Shown here in pieces: positions 22,421-35,190 of a DNA stretch of 64,000 nucleotides (positions are counted from its first letter, which is position 1; the number at the start of each line of letters is the position of its first letter). Origin of the DNA: Gnetum montanum (lineage: Eukaryota; Streptophyta; Gnetopsida; Gnetales; Gnetaceae). A program made the translations under genes and the position numbers. The stretch covers positions 109,099 to 173,098 of the forward strand of contig MNCI01035818.1 in the NCBI GenBank assembly GCA_015680685.1. The letters are read 5' to 3'. The notes under the pieces were generated by a model. It made no database searches, had not been told where the DNA came from, and saw only the letters and a list, made by a program, of their open reading frames with translations.

Positions 22421-23300
22421 AGGAGAAGCATGCTCTAAAATCAAAAGTCTTAAAAATTATCAAAACTAAGACATAATATATGAAACGAAATTTTAATAAC
22501 ATAAATACCATTCATATAGAAGTAACTATTCAAGGCAACAAAGTCCCTCACTACAAATAGTTTTGCTACCTAGGATCAATCCTCTAATTAAATGGTAAAA
22601 TTAATAAAGACATCAGAAATATAATTGAGGCAAGATGGTTAAAATGAAAACAAGCTAGTGGTGTTCTATGTGATAAAAGAATATCAATGAAATTAAATGA
22701 AAAATTTTACAAGACACTAATTATGCCTACTATCATATATGGTGCTAAATGTTGGGTAGTACAAAAAATGCATGATTAATAAATTAGTATGGTAGAATTA
22801 CAAACACTTCAATGGATGTTAAATGTTACTAGAAGAGATAAAATACATTATATAAACATCAAATAAATACTTAAAGTATAATATATTTCAAATAAGTTAT
22901 AAAAATTGTGACCTAAATGGTTTAGACATGTGTAAAGAAGATTAGACAATTACACTCTACTTCACAAATGTCCAAGCCAAGGCTTTTTCCAAAAAGAACA
23001 ACTGCACTACATTGTCAATGGGCTAAGTTACAAAACCCATTAAACTCTTGCAACATAGGCTAAAAGACTATTATCAAAACTGAAATTCCATAATCATCAA
23101 AAGTTTATAGATTACATAGGCATGTAGAAAGGAGAATTCAAATAAAGAGAAGATACAAAAAAAATATAACATGAATTAATTTCTTAATAATATATAAAAA
23201 CATTTATGATCATTAAGAGATTGACATAATCCAAGAGATGGTGTAGTAGAAAACCTTGTCAATTCAAAAATTAATATTAAAAATAGTGACAAAGGTCAAC
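22420..23300 (+). mobile_element. RTE-type LINE, 3' coding fragment
   Basis: The + strand keeps the C-terminal part of the RTE ORF: FCYLGSIL, then ASGVLCDKRISMKL and FYKTLIMPTIIYGAKCW, VELQTLQWM and a WFRHV-like motif. These strings in this order are typical of plant RTE LINEs. Endonuclease and RT are missing, and the truncated 5' LTR of element B follows. It is homologous to the split LINE at 49862-61890. Confidence 0.85.
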
Positions 23301-23908
23301 AAAATATGAAATGTTATTAACAAAAAAGATGAGCCTTTTAATCAAACCTTGTAGCACTTTGAATAGATTAATGATTTATTTATGCATTTACTATTTTCAT
23401 CAATTATGCAATTAATTAAGGTAAATTAGACTTCAAGTAATTAGTTAATTAATTAAGCTAAATAGATTAAACACATAAGTATGATTGGTTTGAGCATAAA
23501 CATGTATTCACTTGGTAATCCTATAAGCATTATTGTTTCGTTCACCTAGTAGCATAAATGCTTAGTAATCCTAGTATGGAATATGTGGGTTCATGACATG
23601 TATGGAAAGTGGGACTAAATTCTTATGTTAGGACTAGTTAATTAGTTAAATTAAATTAGATATTAAATTACTTCATTTCTCTATTTTAAGGAGTAGGAAG
23701 ATAAAACATAAAATAATAAAAATCAAATTCCTTGATTATACTTAACCATAACTTTGTGCATCACAAGTGTAATTGGAAAGACAATGAATGACTATTAGGG
23801 CAAAGTTCACTTCCTAGAAGACATAGAGTTTGCAAAATTTGACCAGATCACACGTGAAAACTTCATGATTCATATGATTAGGTGTAGGGGAACCTTGACC
23901 ACTCATCA
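23300..23908 (+). repeat. 5' LTR of element B, left end missing
   Basis: Aligns with 35481-36083 of the 3' LTR: AAGATGAGCCTTTT, then GATTAATGATTTATTTATGC, GGTAATCC, and the end CCACTCATCA. The U3 part with TATA box is absent. Left of it is RTE LINE DNA. Confidence 0.85.
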
Positions 23909-23909
23909 T

Positions 23910-23927
23910 TGGTGTTGTTGCCAAGGA
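23910..23927 (+). other. primer binding site of element B, tRNA-Asp type
   Basis: TGGTGTTGTTGCCAAGGA directly follows the LTR end TCA. It agrees with the tRNA-Asp-complementary site of Athila/Calypso-like elements except for transitions. Confidence 0.75.
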
Positions 23928-24062
23928 TTCTTTTAGTTGAATCGTGTGCTATCTAGGTTTAGTGAACATAATTAACATTGTTGGATGATTCCTAAGGTCA
24001 AAATCATTGTCATAAATAATACAATCACATAAGCAACACTAATATTTTATTTGTATTAAAAA

Positions 24063-26300
24063 ATGTCTTCTTTTCATAGGCATGATGATACTAAATTACC
24101 AGTCCATCAAGAATGCAAGGTTGTATATACTCATCCAAATGAGTATGTACTTGATTTCACCTTCATCCTGCATTAGGATGAAAAAATGTGATGGCATGAT
24201 ATGGAAGGCAACATTATAATGCCTCCTAATCTATTTGTGCCCATGATGCCTCTTCAAACTCTTAGGAGGTTGGGCATCCAAGATCTTCAAGAGGAGTACG
24301 TTGTGCATGATTATGACTACGAAGACTACCATCCCACTAAAACACAATGCATGAGAGATTGACACCAAGAGAAGCACCATGTGTTTGTGAAGGGCAAATG
24401 GTTCATCAATCCCTTGTTCCTACTTAACCAAGATGACACTGAGGATCCTCTCTCTAGGGGCTCTCAACATGAAGATTCTCCACCCCTTATTATTGGTGAT
24501 GGGGGCGTAGCCCTAAATTTGCACTCCACTATCAACAATCCAGGTTTAAGTAAGAATGAAAATCAAGGTAGGGGCTTGGATAACATCAAGAGGATAAGAA
24601 AAATGACAAACATAACCATAAAAACTAAAGAGGAGTTGACAAATAACATGATGGTGATATTCCTCCTCCCTCTTCAACCTCTTCATCTGCATATTTTTCT
24701 TCCTCTTCTAGTTCTAAAAAAGACCATAGAAAGAACAACTATCATGGAGGTGAATAGTAGCATAATAATAATGATTACCAAGCCCATAATGACTGAAGGA
24801 GTAGTAGATGACATCATTGAAATAATGATGATGATGATGAACCTTTGCTAGCAACTCAAAGCATGTTAAATATTGCAAAGGCTATAAAGATTCCAATGAG
24901 ACATATGAAAGATAGTTAGATCAGATGACTTGATATGAACAATATTTTCATATTTGAGGGAGGATATAACTTTGATCCACAAACATATCTTCAAGCTTGT
25001 CATAATTCTTTTCCTTAAAAAATATCAAAAACAATTGGCATAAACTAAAGCTATTTTTTAAGACACTCATCAAAGAAGCAAAAAGTCAGTACTGGTCCTT
25101 GGAGCCCAAATCCATTCACAAGTGAAGTATAATTCTAGAGTTATTCAATCATAAGTATCAGATGTACTCCAAAGTGTCTAATCTAAGAAGGAAAATCCAA
25201 GAATGAAAACAAGAAAACCATGAACCCTTGGACACCACCATGGGTAGATACTATTCTCTCATACACCGATGCCCTAGCCATGGTTATTCTTAGCAAGAAC
25301 TACTTCACCATATCATAGATAGATTTAGATCAGAAATGAGAAGAACTCTTGGGGTCTACACCCAAGAGAGACTATTTAAACTCAGAGTTCATCAAATTCA
25401 AAGACTAATTGATCAGTTAGCAAAAGAAGAAGGAGACTTGAGAAAACATAAAGTGCAAAGGAATACAACAAGGATCCTTCCATCAGAAAGATGGAGGTTT
25501 GATTTTGTGATAATGAAGAGGAATCATCACTTCATAAGATGGTAAATAGAAAAACCTTGTCGATCCAAAAATCTATGTCTAAAATTTTGGCTAAGGTAGA
25601 TAAAATGTAGGATTCGTTGGATGAAAAATTCCAAACTACTTTGAAAATCACCAAAGAATCTAGAGAGTAGAGTAGTGATTGTAATTACAAAAGGTGAAAA
25701 GAAGCTAAACATGCCTATCAAAGGGGTAAGGGTAAGATTTCTATAGTAGATGAAGTTGTAGAAACTAAATCAGATGATGATGATGGGTTTAACATCTACC
25801 AATAAAAATAGCCTAAGGAATGTTGCCCCATCATGTCACACTTATAGGAGTCTCGGATGTATGCTTTGAATCCATGACTAGCAAAAAGGTAAGCACCTAG
25901 AAGGTTGCCTTATCCTCAGGGCAATCGTAGGTATTTCCATTAGCAACAAAAATATGATCCAAGTGGAACTCCACTACAACAATATGAGAAATATCAATAG
26001 TGGCACCAACCACAATCATGGGGGATCCCACCATCAAGGCAGCAACACCCTTATAAGCAACTAGATCCATATGGGTATTATGTTTAGCAACCCTTGTATC
26101 CATGTGACTCTTCTAGTCATGTTTCTTTTTTCCAACATCACTACCACCCTCTCAAATACTACAAAACTCATTCTCCACATTTCAAGAGGGATGCCACATT
26201 TTATCCTTATCCTTCTCCTGTTTCTACACATGTTCCTCCATCCTGAACTCAACTATCATCTACTCCATCTATGTAGGGTGAACTTCTAGCCCAGCTATAG
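24063..26300 (+). pseudogene. gag and proline/histidine-rich linker of element B
   Basis: The first ATG after the primer site (24063) opens a frame with a YTHPNEYVLDFTFILH start shared with A and E. A low-complexity S/D/N region (24640-24840) precedes the core Gag domain (about 24950-25450): YNFDPQTYLQACH, then YYSLIHRC, LLHHIIDRF and RTLGVYTQERLFKLR. D has the same core at 56740-57500. A Y/P/H-rich region (25850-26300) follows. Several stops and shifts. Gag is the particle protein that packages element RNA. Confidence 0.8.
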
Positions 26301-26559
26301 TAACATAATGTTACTTGGGTTGTTACTCTACAATTGGTTCACCAACCAAGGGGTTCAAAAACTCATGCATGTAAAAGACCCCTTTTTTAAACCAATAGCT
26401 CTACTAAGCCCTCACAGACTCAGGTGGCTAGTTACCTTACTCTTGCTTCATCCTCTACAAATCATTCCCTCTAGTCCCTTTCAAACTAAATTCCATCAAA
26501 TATCCATATTGTTATGGTCACCCATGTCATATCTAATTAGATCTAGGCTAGAAACCTTT

Positions 26560-26990
26560 TCAAAAAATTACCTGATCTTAGAAGTCCCCTTATCTATTTA
26601 TAGATTGTTGGGAATGAACCATGTAAAGCTCTTCTTGATTCTGGTTCTGGTGTGAACTTGATATCTCATGAGATGTAACTACCTAGGACCTGCCGCCTCT
26701 TAAGAAAAGTAATATCAAATTAAAATTGATAAACTAGTTCATCATTGTTCCATTGGGACTCATCAAAGACATTATGACCATTGTCTATGGGTGGTATTAT
26801 CTTATCAATTTCCTAGTAATAAAGGTTGAGAAATGTAAGGAGGACTTCCCAATAATTATGGAAAGAACATGGTTAAGCACTGTTGATGTAAAAATGGGCA
26901 TCAAGGATCTTTTCTTACAGATATCAAAGGAAAATGTATTTGAAAAGATAAAAAAGAAACAAGTTCCATGCACCACGTACAATGATATAG
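26560..26990 (+). pseudogene. aspartic protease of element B
   Basis: Around 26604-26665 the frame reads VGNEPCKALLDSGSGVNLIS, holding the DSG active site (Asp codon 26637-26639). A stop follows after HEM, and related coding continues to about 26990 with a WLSTVDVKMGIKDL motif matching A's at 3800-3880. The protease cleaves Gag-Pol. Confidence 0.8.
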
Positions 26991-27519
26991 GGTGCAATTA
27001 CATGCAAAAACTCTAGTTCATGAAAAAAACATCTATTTTTACATGTAAGCAATGTGCACATGAGGCAAATATTCAAAGTTGCATGTACATAGTAGCCACA
27101 AAACAAGAGGACACACAATGGCTAACTACTAATTCTAACAATAGCACAATGTGCATGGAACCTACTGAGAGCTTGACATATGCTTATGTCATAGACATGG
27201 ATGAACTAAAGCAAGTTCATCACCAACTCACTAATGAAAATTCTAATACCAATTGGCAACAGTTGGAGATCCCTAAGAATTTTAAATAATAGCTCCTAGA
27301 GTTGAAAACTCTACCTGTTGACCTAGAATATGCATTATTCAAAAAATGACAATCTGGCCATACTTAAGGCCAAACTTGCTTCTAAGTAGAAAGAAAAACT
27401 ATTGAAAGTTCTCAAAAAATGACCAATAGCCTTTACTTGGTCATATCTTGAACTCATTAGAATTGATCCACAAATATGCCAACATCACATTTTCACTGAT
27501 CCATCTAAGAAACCAAGGA

Positions 27520-28260
27520 GGCAACCACAATGGTAGTTGAATCCAAAATTAAAGCAAATTATCAAAGAGGAGATTAAGCAACTCCTTAAGGAAAGGTTCA
27601 TCTACCCCATTGTGGATAACAAGTGGGTTAGCCCACTCGTGGTAGTGCCAAAGAGAGATGACAAATGGTAGGTTTGTATCAACTTCAAGTTGTTAAACAG
27701 GGAAACATTCAAAAATCATTTTCCATTGCCATTCATTGATTAGGGGTTGAACACCATATATAGGCATTGCTATTATAGTTTTCTAGATGATTATAGTGGC
27801 TATAATCAAATCCAGATTACACTAGAAGATCAGGCCAAAACAACATTCACAAGTCCCTGGGGGACCTTTGCATATCACAAGATGTCTTTTAGTCTATGTA
27901 ATGCTCATACCACTTTCCAACATCTGGCTTAAGTATCTTTTAGTAGCAAATAGATAGCAAAGTGAAAGTCTTCATGGGTGACTTCCCCACTTATGGCACT
28001 ACATTCAAGCAAGCCTTGGACTGCCTTAAGCAAGTAATAAAAAGATGTGTGGAAAGAAATATGCAACTCAATTGGCAAAAGAGGTATCTCATGGTCCAAG
28101 AATACATTGTATTGGGACACCAAATTTCATAGGAAGGAATCAAGGTAGACCCCAAAAAGATATGGATCATCCAAGGAATCACTCATCAACTAGAAACTAT
28201 CAAAGATGTTTAGTCATTCCTTTGACACACTAACTACTACCAGTGATTCATAGAGAATTC
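27520..28260 (+). pseudogene. reverse transcriptase of element B, FMGD box
   Basis: Motifs in order: KWVSPLVVVPK (about 27625), RETFKNHFPLPFID-like, FLDDYSGYNQIQIT (about 27780), MSFSLCNAHTTFQ (27882-27920), FMGDF (27971-27985) and the thumb (VQEYIVLGH, then VDPKKIW). The catalytic box is normally FMDD; the first Asp is Gly here, so this copy could not polymerise even without its stops. Homologous to A's RT on the other strand. Confidence 0.9.
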
Positions 28261-28399
28261 CTATAAGATTGAAAAATCATTGATCAAGATAAAAAAAGAA
28301 AGATGCTCCCTTCATCTAGACCAAGGAATGTGAAAATTCATTTTAGAGCCTCAAATAGAAGCTCATAGAGACTCCAATTCTATGAGCACCTGACTGGTC

Positions 28400-28790
28400 T
28401 AGATCATTCTATATCATGACGAATGCATCTAACCATGCCTTGGGAGCCATAATTATGTAGTTGGATGATAAGAAATGTCCATATTACATCCACTATGCAA
28501 GTCAAAGAATTGTGGGTTCAAAACTAAATTACACCACCATGGAAAAAGAACTAATGGTAGTGGTGTATGCTCTGGAGAATTTTAGGCACTATACGCTGGG
28601 ATATAAAGTGTTTGTGCACACTGATCACAATGCCATCCACTTCCTTGTGAATAAGCCAATGGTAAGGCCCCGTGTTATATGGTGGTTGATGATCTTGTAG
28701 GAATTCAATCTTACAATGGTATATTGAAAGGAAACTAAGAATGTGGTCACCAATCACTTGTATCAATTACGATGGGATAATAAAGAGGAG
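28400..28790 (+). pseudogene. RNase H of element B
   Basis: An open stretch (28461-28700) reads YYIHYASQRI, LNYTTMEKELMVVVYALENFRHY and HTDHNAIHFL, the tether and RNase H core of Athila-type elements. The frame breaks at a TAG near 28699 and continues to about 28780 (VTNHLYQLR-like end). It removes RNA from the hybrid. Confidence 0.85.
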
Positions 28791-28989
28791 GAAAGCCCAT
28801 TATTTGATCTGTTTCTTGATGAACTCCTCTTTGCCACTATAATAAATGAATAAATTCCCACAAAACCAAAATGGTATGATGGCATCCTCACTTATATTTT
28901 GATTTAGGAGATGCCATAAGTTCTGGACCATAGGAAGAAACAACAATTTTTTCATCAGGCTAAGCACTTCATGCAAAGCAATGGATACA

Positions 28990-30070
28990 TTTACAAGGTG
29001 TACACTGATGGCTTGGTTCACTGGTGTGTACCTAATGTAGATCAATTATGTGTTCTCTAAGACACTCATGAGGGTCCTTGTGGAGGCCACTATGTTGAGA
29101 GATGCATGGCCATAAAAATCCTGATGGCAAGATACTATTGGCCCATAATATTCAAGGATGCCCACCAATTTGTCTAATCCTATGAACGCTATCAATGAGA
29201 TGATGGGATGACCACACCAATGAAGGCTCCTCAATAGTGGATTCAACCATTAGAACCCTTTGATATATGGGGCATAGATTTTATGGGTCCCATCACATCC
29301 ATGTCTAATGAGAAGTCATATATAATTGTTTTCATTGACTACTATACCAAATGAGTAGAAGTAGTAGCTGTCATTGACTATACATCATCTACTGCTACTC
29401 AATTTGTACAAGAAAATGTTGTAAATAGGTTTGTGGTACCACCTGCACTAATTTCTAAGAATAGAACCCATGTTTCAAAAAATCATGTAATTCTTGGGGG
29501 TTGAACATAAATGAACAAAACCCTATCACCCCCAAGAAAATGGTCAAGCAAAGGTGATTAACAAGGAAATTATGAAGATTCTAATAAAAATTATTAGCAA
29601 ATACAAGAGAGACTAGCGCACAAAACTCAATGATAACCTTTGGGCCTACCACTCAACATGGAAACTCCCTATTGAATACTCTTGCTATGAGTTAGTGTAT
29701 TGAAGACTTCCAACACTCAAACTCAATCTAAGCTTTGTAAACTCTCAACAACCTATGATTTGGATCTTGACCTAAGTTTGACACAAAATGAAAGAATGAT
29801 TAAGCTGAATGTGCTAAACCAAAATCAATTGGTGGACCTATCTTTAAATGAATTGCATAAGGCATTCAACAAACAACATCATGATCTTAGAATATGAAAA
29901 GTGAAATTTCAACTAGGAAATAAGGTTTTCTACTAGAATCTCATACACGTACCTTAGAAAACCAAATTCCAAACATTATGGGAAGGGCCTTATATAATCG
30001 ATGATACCTTTGCTTTTGGGGCCATGATCATATACAAACCTAAAAGCCCAAGCAAGAAGCAATTGGTCAA
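28990..30070 (+). pseudogene. integrase of element B
   Basis: The zinc-binding part is at about 29060-29200 (THEGPCGGHY, then RYYWPIIF). The core begins WGIDFMGPI (about 29272, first Asp), VFIDYYTK and VVPPALISKNRTHV (about 29440; the second Asp is lost). GQAKVIN.EI is near 29545 and the C-terminal part follows to about 30070. Two of the DDE residues or their context are damaged. It inserts cDNA into host DNA. Confidence 0.8.
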
Positions 30071-30213
30071 CATCTAACAAATAAAGCCTTTCCATGAGCC
30101 CAAGCAAGCCAGTGCAACAAATACCTCAATGGATGAACAACCAAACTCAATTTTTCAGATCTCCTCCTTCCAACTTAATCATGGGGGAGACGACCATTTA
30201 TGCTAATCATATA

Positions 30214-30390
30214 NNNNNNNNNNNNNNNNNNNNNNNNNNNNNNNNNNNNNNNNNNNNNNNNNNNNNNNNNNNNNNNNNNNNNNNNNNNNNNNNNNNNNNN
30301 NNNNNNNNNNNNNNNNNNNNNNNNNNNNNNNNNNNNNNNNNNNNNNNNNNNNNNNNNNNNNNNNNNNNNNNNNNNNNNNNNNNNNNNNNN
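30214..30390. other. assembly gap (177 N)
   Basis: Run of ambiguous bases just after the ATGGGGGAGA tract that follows integrase in B. Element C has about 270 bp of T-rich DNA at the corresponding place. Confidence 1.
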
Positions 30391-32090
30391 AATGGCTAAG
30401 ACATGGTTTCCTTTTCATGGAACAGGCAGTGAGTCCACAACATCCACACATCCACAAACTCTATAGTTTTCCTTATTTTGGAAATTTGAGATTCCTTTTT
30501 TTTAAATAGACTCTTAATAAATTTATGACCTTGGTAGTTTTTAGAATTGGAAAGGATTCAAAGGTTTGAACTGGGTGTGACTTTAAGGGGACTCAATACT
30601 CTTTGTACTCTTCTACTTACTTGGATGCATGGGTGTTCTCATAGACTAACCATTCCATGTTAACCAATAATAGGAAGTTAAATAAAGTCTTTTCATGGTA
30701 TGGTTTCTATCCAAAAATTTAAAAAACAACAAATTTTTTTTTTAAAAAAAAACATGATGGAAATTCAAAGCACACCCCTTAGAAAAAAAAACAAGCTACA
30801 AGCACTGGTTATGGGACTAAAAATATATGTTACCCATACTTAAAGGTCCCCTCTAACTAAGGCCCTCTCTAACTTCTTACTTCTCTTTTCTTCTCTTTAT
30901 CAAATGATGGTTGTTCTATGGGAGCAGTCTTGTATCTTAAGGGGGTGGATCAGTCTTGAAGTGGTGATGTGAACTCACTGAAAGTGGTTGGTTTTGGTCT
31001 AGACTAAGGATGGATCTTCTCAAGTCATGTAAACACAAATCCACAAGGGATTTCTTATGACCTTAATTTATAATTTCATTCCACCTTCCCCATCATCTAT
31101 CTATGCTACCCATAACTCACCTCACTATTGGTGTCCATGTTCTTGATTTGGCGTCTTTGTCTGACATACTTGAATTCTTTGGTAGAATCTTCTAGATTTT
31201 GGTCCTTAACTTCCATCAACCATTAATCACATATGGGGCCAATAGACTTTTTAAGCTAAGGTTATGCAAGGGTAAATAAGGCATGTGCTTGCTATGGGAA
31301 GGACTCACTTACATATCTCTTGGTTGGGTTCACTAAGCATCTTATCCTTAGGCATTCTTGCTATCATAATCTTTTGTACATCCATCTTCTACATCTAACC
31401 ATGTGGTCCTTTACATATTTTTATCAAGCATACATTCTCCATCAAATTTACAAATTTTTGAGCTTTTAAAGATCCTCTTCAATGATTTCATTATATTCTT
31501 GGCTTTTCTAAAACTCCATGGACTTCAAATTTATTCAAAAATTTCTTCTTTCAAGATTTCACATTTGAAAATTTTGTTTTTGGACTGCATAAATAGGGCC
31601 CCATTGATAGAGCCCATGCATATACAAGGGCTTGTATACATGGCTCCATCAATGTAGTGCAAAAATAATATAAATATGTGCAACCTCCCTTAGAAATTTT
31701 CACATTTGCTCACAAATGAAAATGAAATTTTTCAAATTCTCAAAGCCCATAACTTCCTAACCGTTTATCCAAATCACTTCATTTTTTGACCTTGTAGCTA
31801 TTAGAGGAAAGCTATTAGTCATGGGGGTGACAAATGTGCTATTTTTGATAAAAACATTTTCTCATTTGTCTAACTCCCACAAAGGTTTAACTAAGAAATC
31901 AACATTTAAACACCAAATTATAGAAGTTAAACTCTTCCAACAAACTCCAGTAACAATTCTAATGAAACTTAATTAATAAAATAATTAATCTACCATGGTC
32001 CAATTAGCTAAGTGTAACTAACTAATGAGATAAGGTACTCAAATATTCAAAGGTACACATTATATCTACTAATCCATGGATGTGTTATGA
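30391..32090 (+). mobile_element. noncoding 3' region of element B upstream of extra ORF
   Basis: Homologous to C at 41050-42365: ACATGGTTTCCTTTT, GTGAGTCCACAACATCCAC and later blocks line up. No long frame is conserved between the two copies, so it is likely untranslated. It ends at TATGACTACAG, directly before the extra ORF. Confidence 0.7.
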
Positions 32091-32099
32091 CTACAGATG
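32086..32099 (+). promoter_or_regulatory. candidate 3' splice site before the extra ORF
   Basis: TATGACTACAG followed by ATG. The same site reads TATGATCATAG in C (42367-42377), TATGATTATAG in D (59912-59922), and TGTGATTATAG then ATG in D' (minus strand, 39277-39264). Conservation in four subfamilies, and its place before a 3' ORF, fit an acceptor for a spliced subgenomic RNA. This is inference. Confidence 0.4.
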
Positions 32100-34990
32100 G
32101 TACCAAAAGAAAAACACACGCAAGAAGGAGAACCATCTTAACAAAGGGAGAAATAGCCAAGAATGGGAAGGGTCCAAGAACAAGCCCAAGAATAACCACT
32201 TGCAACCTATGTCATGGGTCCTCTTAGGGAAGAGGCCAAGGTGGAATCTATTCGTTAGACTCTAGAACCAGTACTAGCAATAGAACATTCCCATCAGAAT
32301 GAGTCACTAGCTCAACAGGCAAACCTTAAGGTGACCTTGACAAAATCCTACCTAAATCAAATTAGATCAAGGTAGGTTTAAAAAATAGTGCTCCAGGAGT
32401 TAAAATTTGGCTCTTTCTTGGAGCAAGCACCTAAAAAAGTACAACACCAACTAAAGACCTCTCCCACTTGGCCAATTATCACTTCCACCAAGGAGTGGTA
32501 CATGGGAGAGACATTCTTATTCTAGAGTAGCAAGCAAGTTGATTCAATGGTCAAAATCAAGGACAACTCAATGTCTTACTTAGTGCAATCCATTGCTAAA
32601 GTGCTTGGGTTGCCAATAGCTAGGGTGAATCTCATTGAGATTCGAATGTAGATGGACCCCAGCATCAAAAAGAAATGGATTTAACGATGCTATGGTATCG
32701 ACCATAAGGAGTATGACATGATTACACTAGCAAAAAGAATTTACTACAAGATTGTGGCCTTTCACCTAAACCCCACAGTGAGGCTCAGCAAGATCACTAC
32801 CTTTTATACCCGTGCATGCACTACTCTAAATAGAAGATTCCCTATCAACCTTCCACAACTGATCTATCTAGAGATAGAGAAGTGATTTAAAGAGAATGAA
32901 CATAGAAGGAAGGTACTCCCTTTCCCATGCTTCATCAAAAAAATTTATGGGAGGGGAGGGATAGTCCATTATACAAATGATGTTTTCAAGCATGCTTTCA
33001 CCGTTAATTGGATAGAGATGATGAAAGATAAGATGCCTACAACAATCATTCACAAAGAGGAGTAGTAGCCACTACCTCCACCTACCACTCAAACAATTAT
33101 GCCAAACATCACTATGACAACCTAATGATTACATGAATATCAAGAATGGCTCTTGAGTGAACAAGAGTATGAGCAGGCATGAGTGGTAAGGACCCATCTG
33201 TGTACTGACTAGTAATGAGTCATCTAAATGAGATGGCTCAAACAGTTAGCCTGATGAGGGGAGATGGATCCATTTTCTTGGCCCAACGAATAAAGTTGTT
33301 TGCAAGGCTAAATCTTAGCACTATAGAGGTTATGGTACCTATTGCAAAATAGTAGCCACTCCAAGAAATTTCTAGGAACACCACAACCTTCTTGGTGCAC
33401 TTAGAGGAAGGTGAGGAGGCAATAGTGCTAGTGATGCAGCACCAAGAATAGGAGATAGTAATAGAGGTGGTTGCTAACAAAATTGTTGATACACTCAATG
33501 CACCTATAGCATTTTTACTAGATGTCATTGCACTCAAAGATGTGCACATGTTTGCAAGGATCATAAGTGGCAAATTAAGCATAGCATAACATGAAGAACT
33601 ACTAGATCAACTGGTGGGGATCAAGTAACTAGTTTTAGATGTCTTTAATCTTCTAGATAGTATTATTGCAAACTCAGAGCTGCTAAAGGAAAGGGATAAA
33701 AAATTATCTTGGAAGGGTAACTCAAAATAGCCAAGGAGCTAAACAAATGCTTGGCTACTAAAGTTGCTAAATTAAGAGTCCAAATTACCAACCTTGTATT
33801 TCTCAACCTAACATTAACAAGATATGAAGTTCAGGAATAGCTTCACACTAGACTGAAAGGGGTTGAGGGTGCAATAAAGGCAACCATGTTCTACTGATCC
33901 TTGGTAGAGGATACCTAACACAAAATTCAGAAGATCTTGGATTTGACTGACCAGGAGAGTTTGCAACTAATCACAGAGAACCATCACCTACAAAATGTTG
34001 ATGAGCATAAAAAATAATTGACCAACTTTATCCATTAATAGCAGGGGAAACTAGCCAAAACAAACATAGAGCTAAGGAAATTAGCAATTAAAACTAGAAA
34101 CCTCTCTATGGAGGAGGTCCAAGACCTTTACCAAAAAACTACAATAGAGGTATTCGCCTAGAAATCAAAGGCTTTTAAATTTAAGAGAATCAAGGACCAT
34201 TACAGAGATTAAGTTGGTCTACAACAAGAAGTTAATGAAAAGCACATCTAGCTGGTAAAGGCAAAAGTAAATGAAACCTTCCAAAAACTCTACTAAGGAA
34301 GAGAAGCTTGACAACTTATCATTGATAGAATAGATGCCTACAATAAGGTAGAAAAACACATAAGGAGTTGCAAACTGAAGAGATGATAGAGTACATGAAG
34401 CTTGCCAATCTTCAATATGAAAATTTGACTATGTTTATTGCTAGATGACTATGGCTAAAACTAGAGAAGTAAGTGGCTAGCTTGTACTTGTTGTATGAGG
34501 CTAAGTTCAAGCACCACAAGGACATCAAGTAAAATCTTGTAGTGGAAAACATGGAACTTAAGGTTCTTAAGGGTAAATAAACTCATCAAAGATCTACTAT
34601 CGAGAACCTATCCAAAAGAATGAACAACTACCATGAGCTACAAAATGAAATTAGGGCATTTAATGTCAAATGCAAATAATTCATTGCTTAGTGTGTCAAC
34701 GTTAAGGAGTTGTTCCTAGTAATGACCTATTCATGGGATATCCCCATTCCAGTGCACATTGGCGATGCCGTGTGAACTATGAATGATCCCCAAAGCAAGG
34801 AGGAGAAGATGAAGGCATTACTACATGCCTTTCACCTTCCACCAAAGGTTGGAGCTACAACAGAATAGCCATAGCCACCTCAGCCACTACACATGCCTTA
34901 AGCAGTGAAGGTCCTTTAGAACCTCAAGAACTTCCACTACCTAGGACTGTCTGATCTTCTCAATAGCCTTCATGCCATCAGAGGATGTGT
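32097..34990 (+). pseudogene. extra ORF of element B between integrase and 3' LTR
   Basis: From ATG 32097 (MVPKEKHTQ) one frame, broken only by stops, holds to about 33190. The N-terminal half is globular-looking, with KEWYMGETFLF, YLVQSIAKVLGLP and LPQLIYLEI. After a shift near 33200 coding continues in other frames as a long K/E/L/Q-rich, coiled-coil-like part (about 33590-34700), ending near IPIPVHIGDAV (34740). Total span is about 960 codons. The position is that of the env-like or ORF3 gene of Athila-type elements, but I see no signal peptide or membrane segment, so an envelope is not supported. The N-half loosely recalls the plant Athila ORF-1 type protein; I cannot confirm it. Confidence 0.55.
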
Positions 34991-35181
34991 TGTCTAGCTT
35001 TGGGTAGTCATGTCATGATGTTCAATTTTGTATCATGAACGAGACAATTTTTGTAATATTGTTGATTTGTACACTTCGGCATTTAGTTTTGTCTAGTTAA
35101 TTTGTTATTTCAAGAGTCAATCAATAATCCCATACCTTCCCAATTTTGTAAAGGAACTCAAGGATTAGTTTTCATTCAATC

Positions 35182-35190
35182 ATATGGGTA
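35182..35190 (+). other. polypurine tract of element B (worn)
   Basis: ATATGGGTA directly precedes the LTR start TGATGAATCA. C and D have ATGGGGGTA and GTGGGGGTA here. It primes plus-strand DNA synthesis. Confidence 0.7.

Noticed and set aside
24381-24851. 156-codon + strand open frame
   Set aside because: Its first part overlaps B gag and the rest is a shifted reading of the low-complexity linker; not a separate gene.
32097-34990. Calling B's extra ORF a retroviral envelope
   Set aside because: No signal peptide, transmembrane segment or furin-like site is visible; position alone is not enough.
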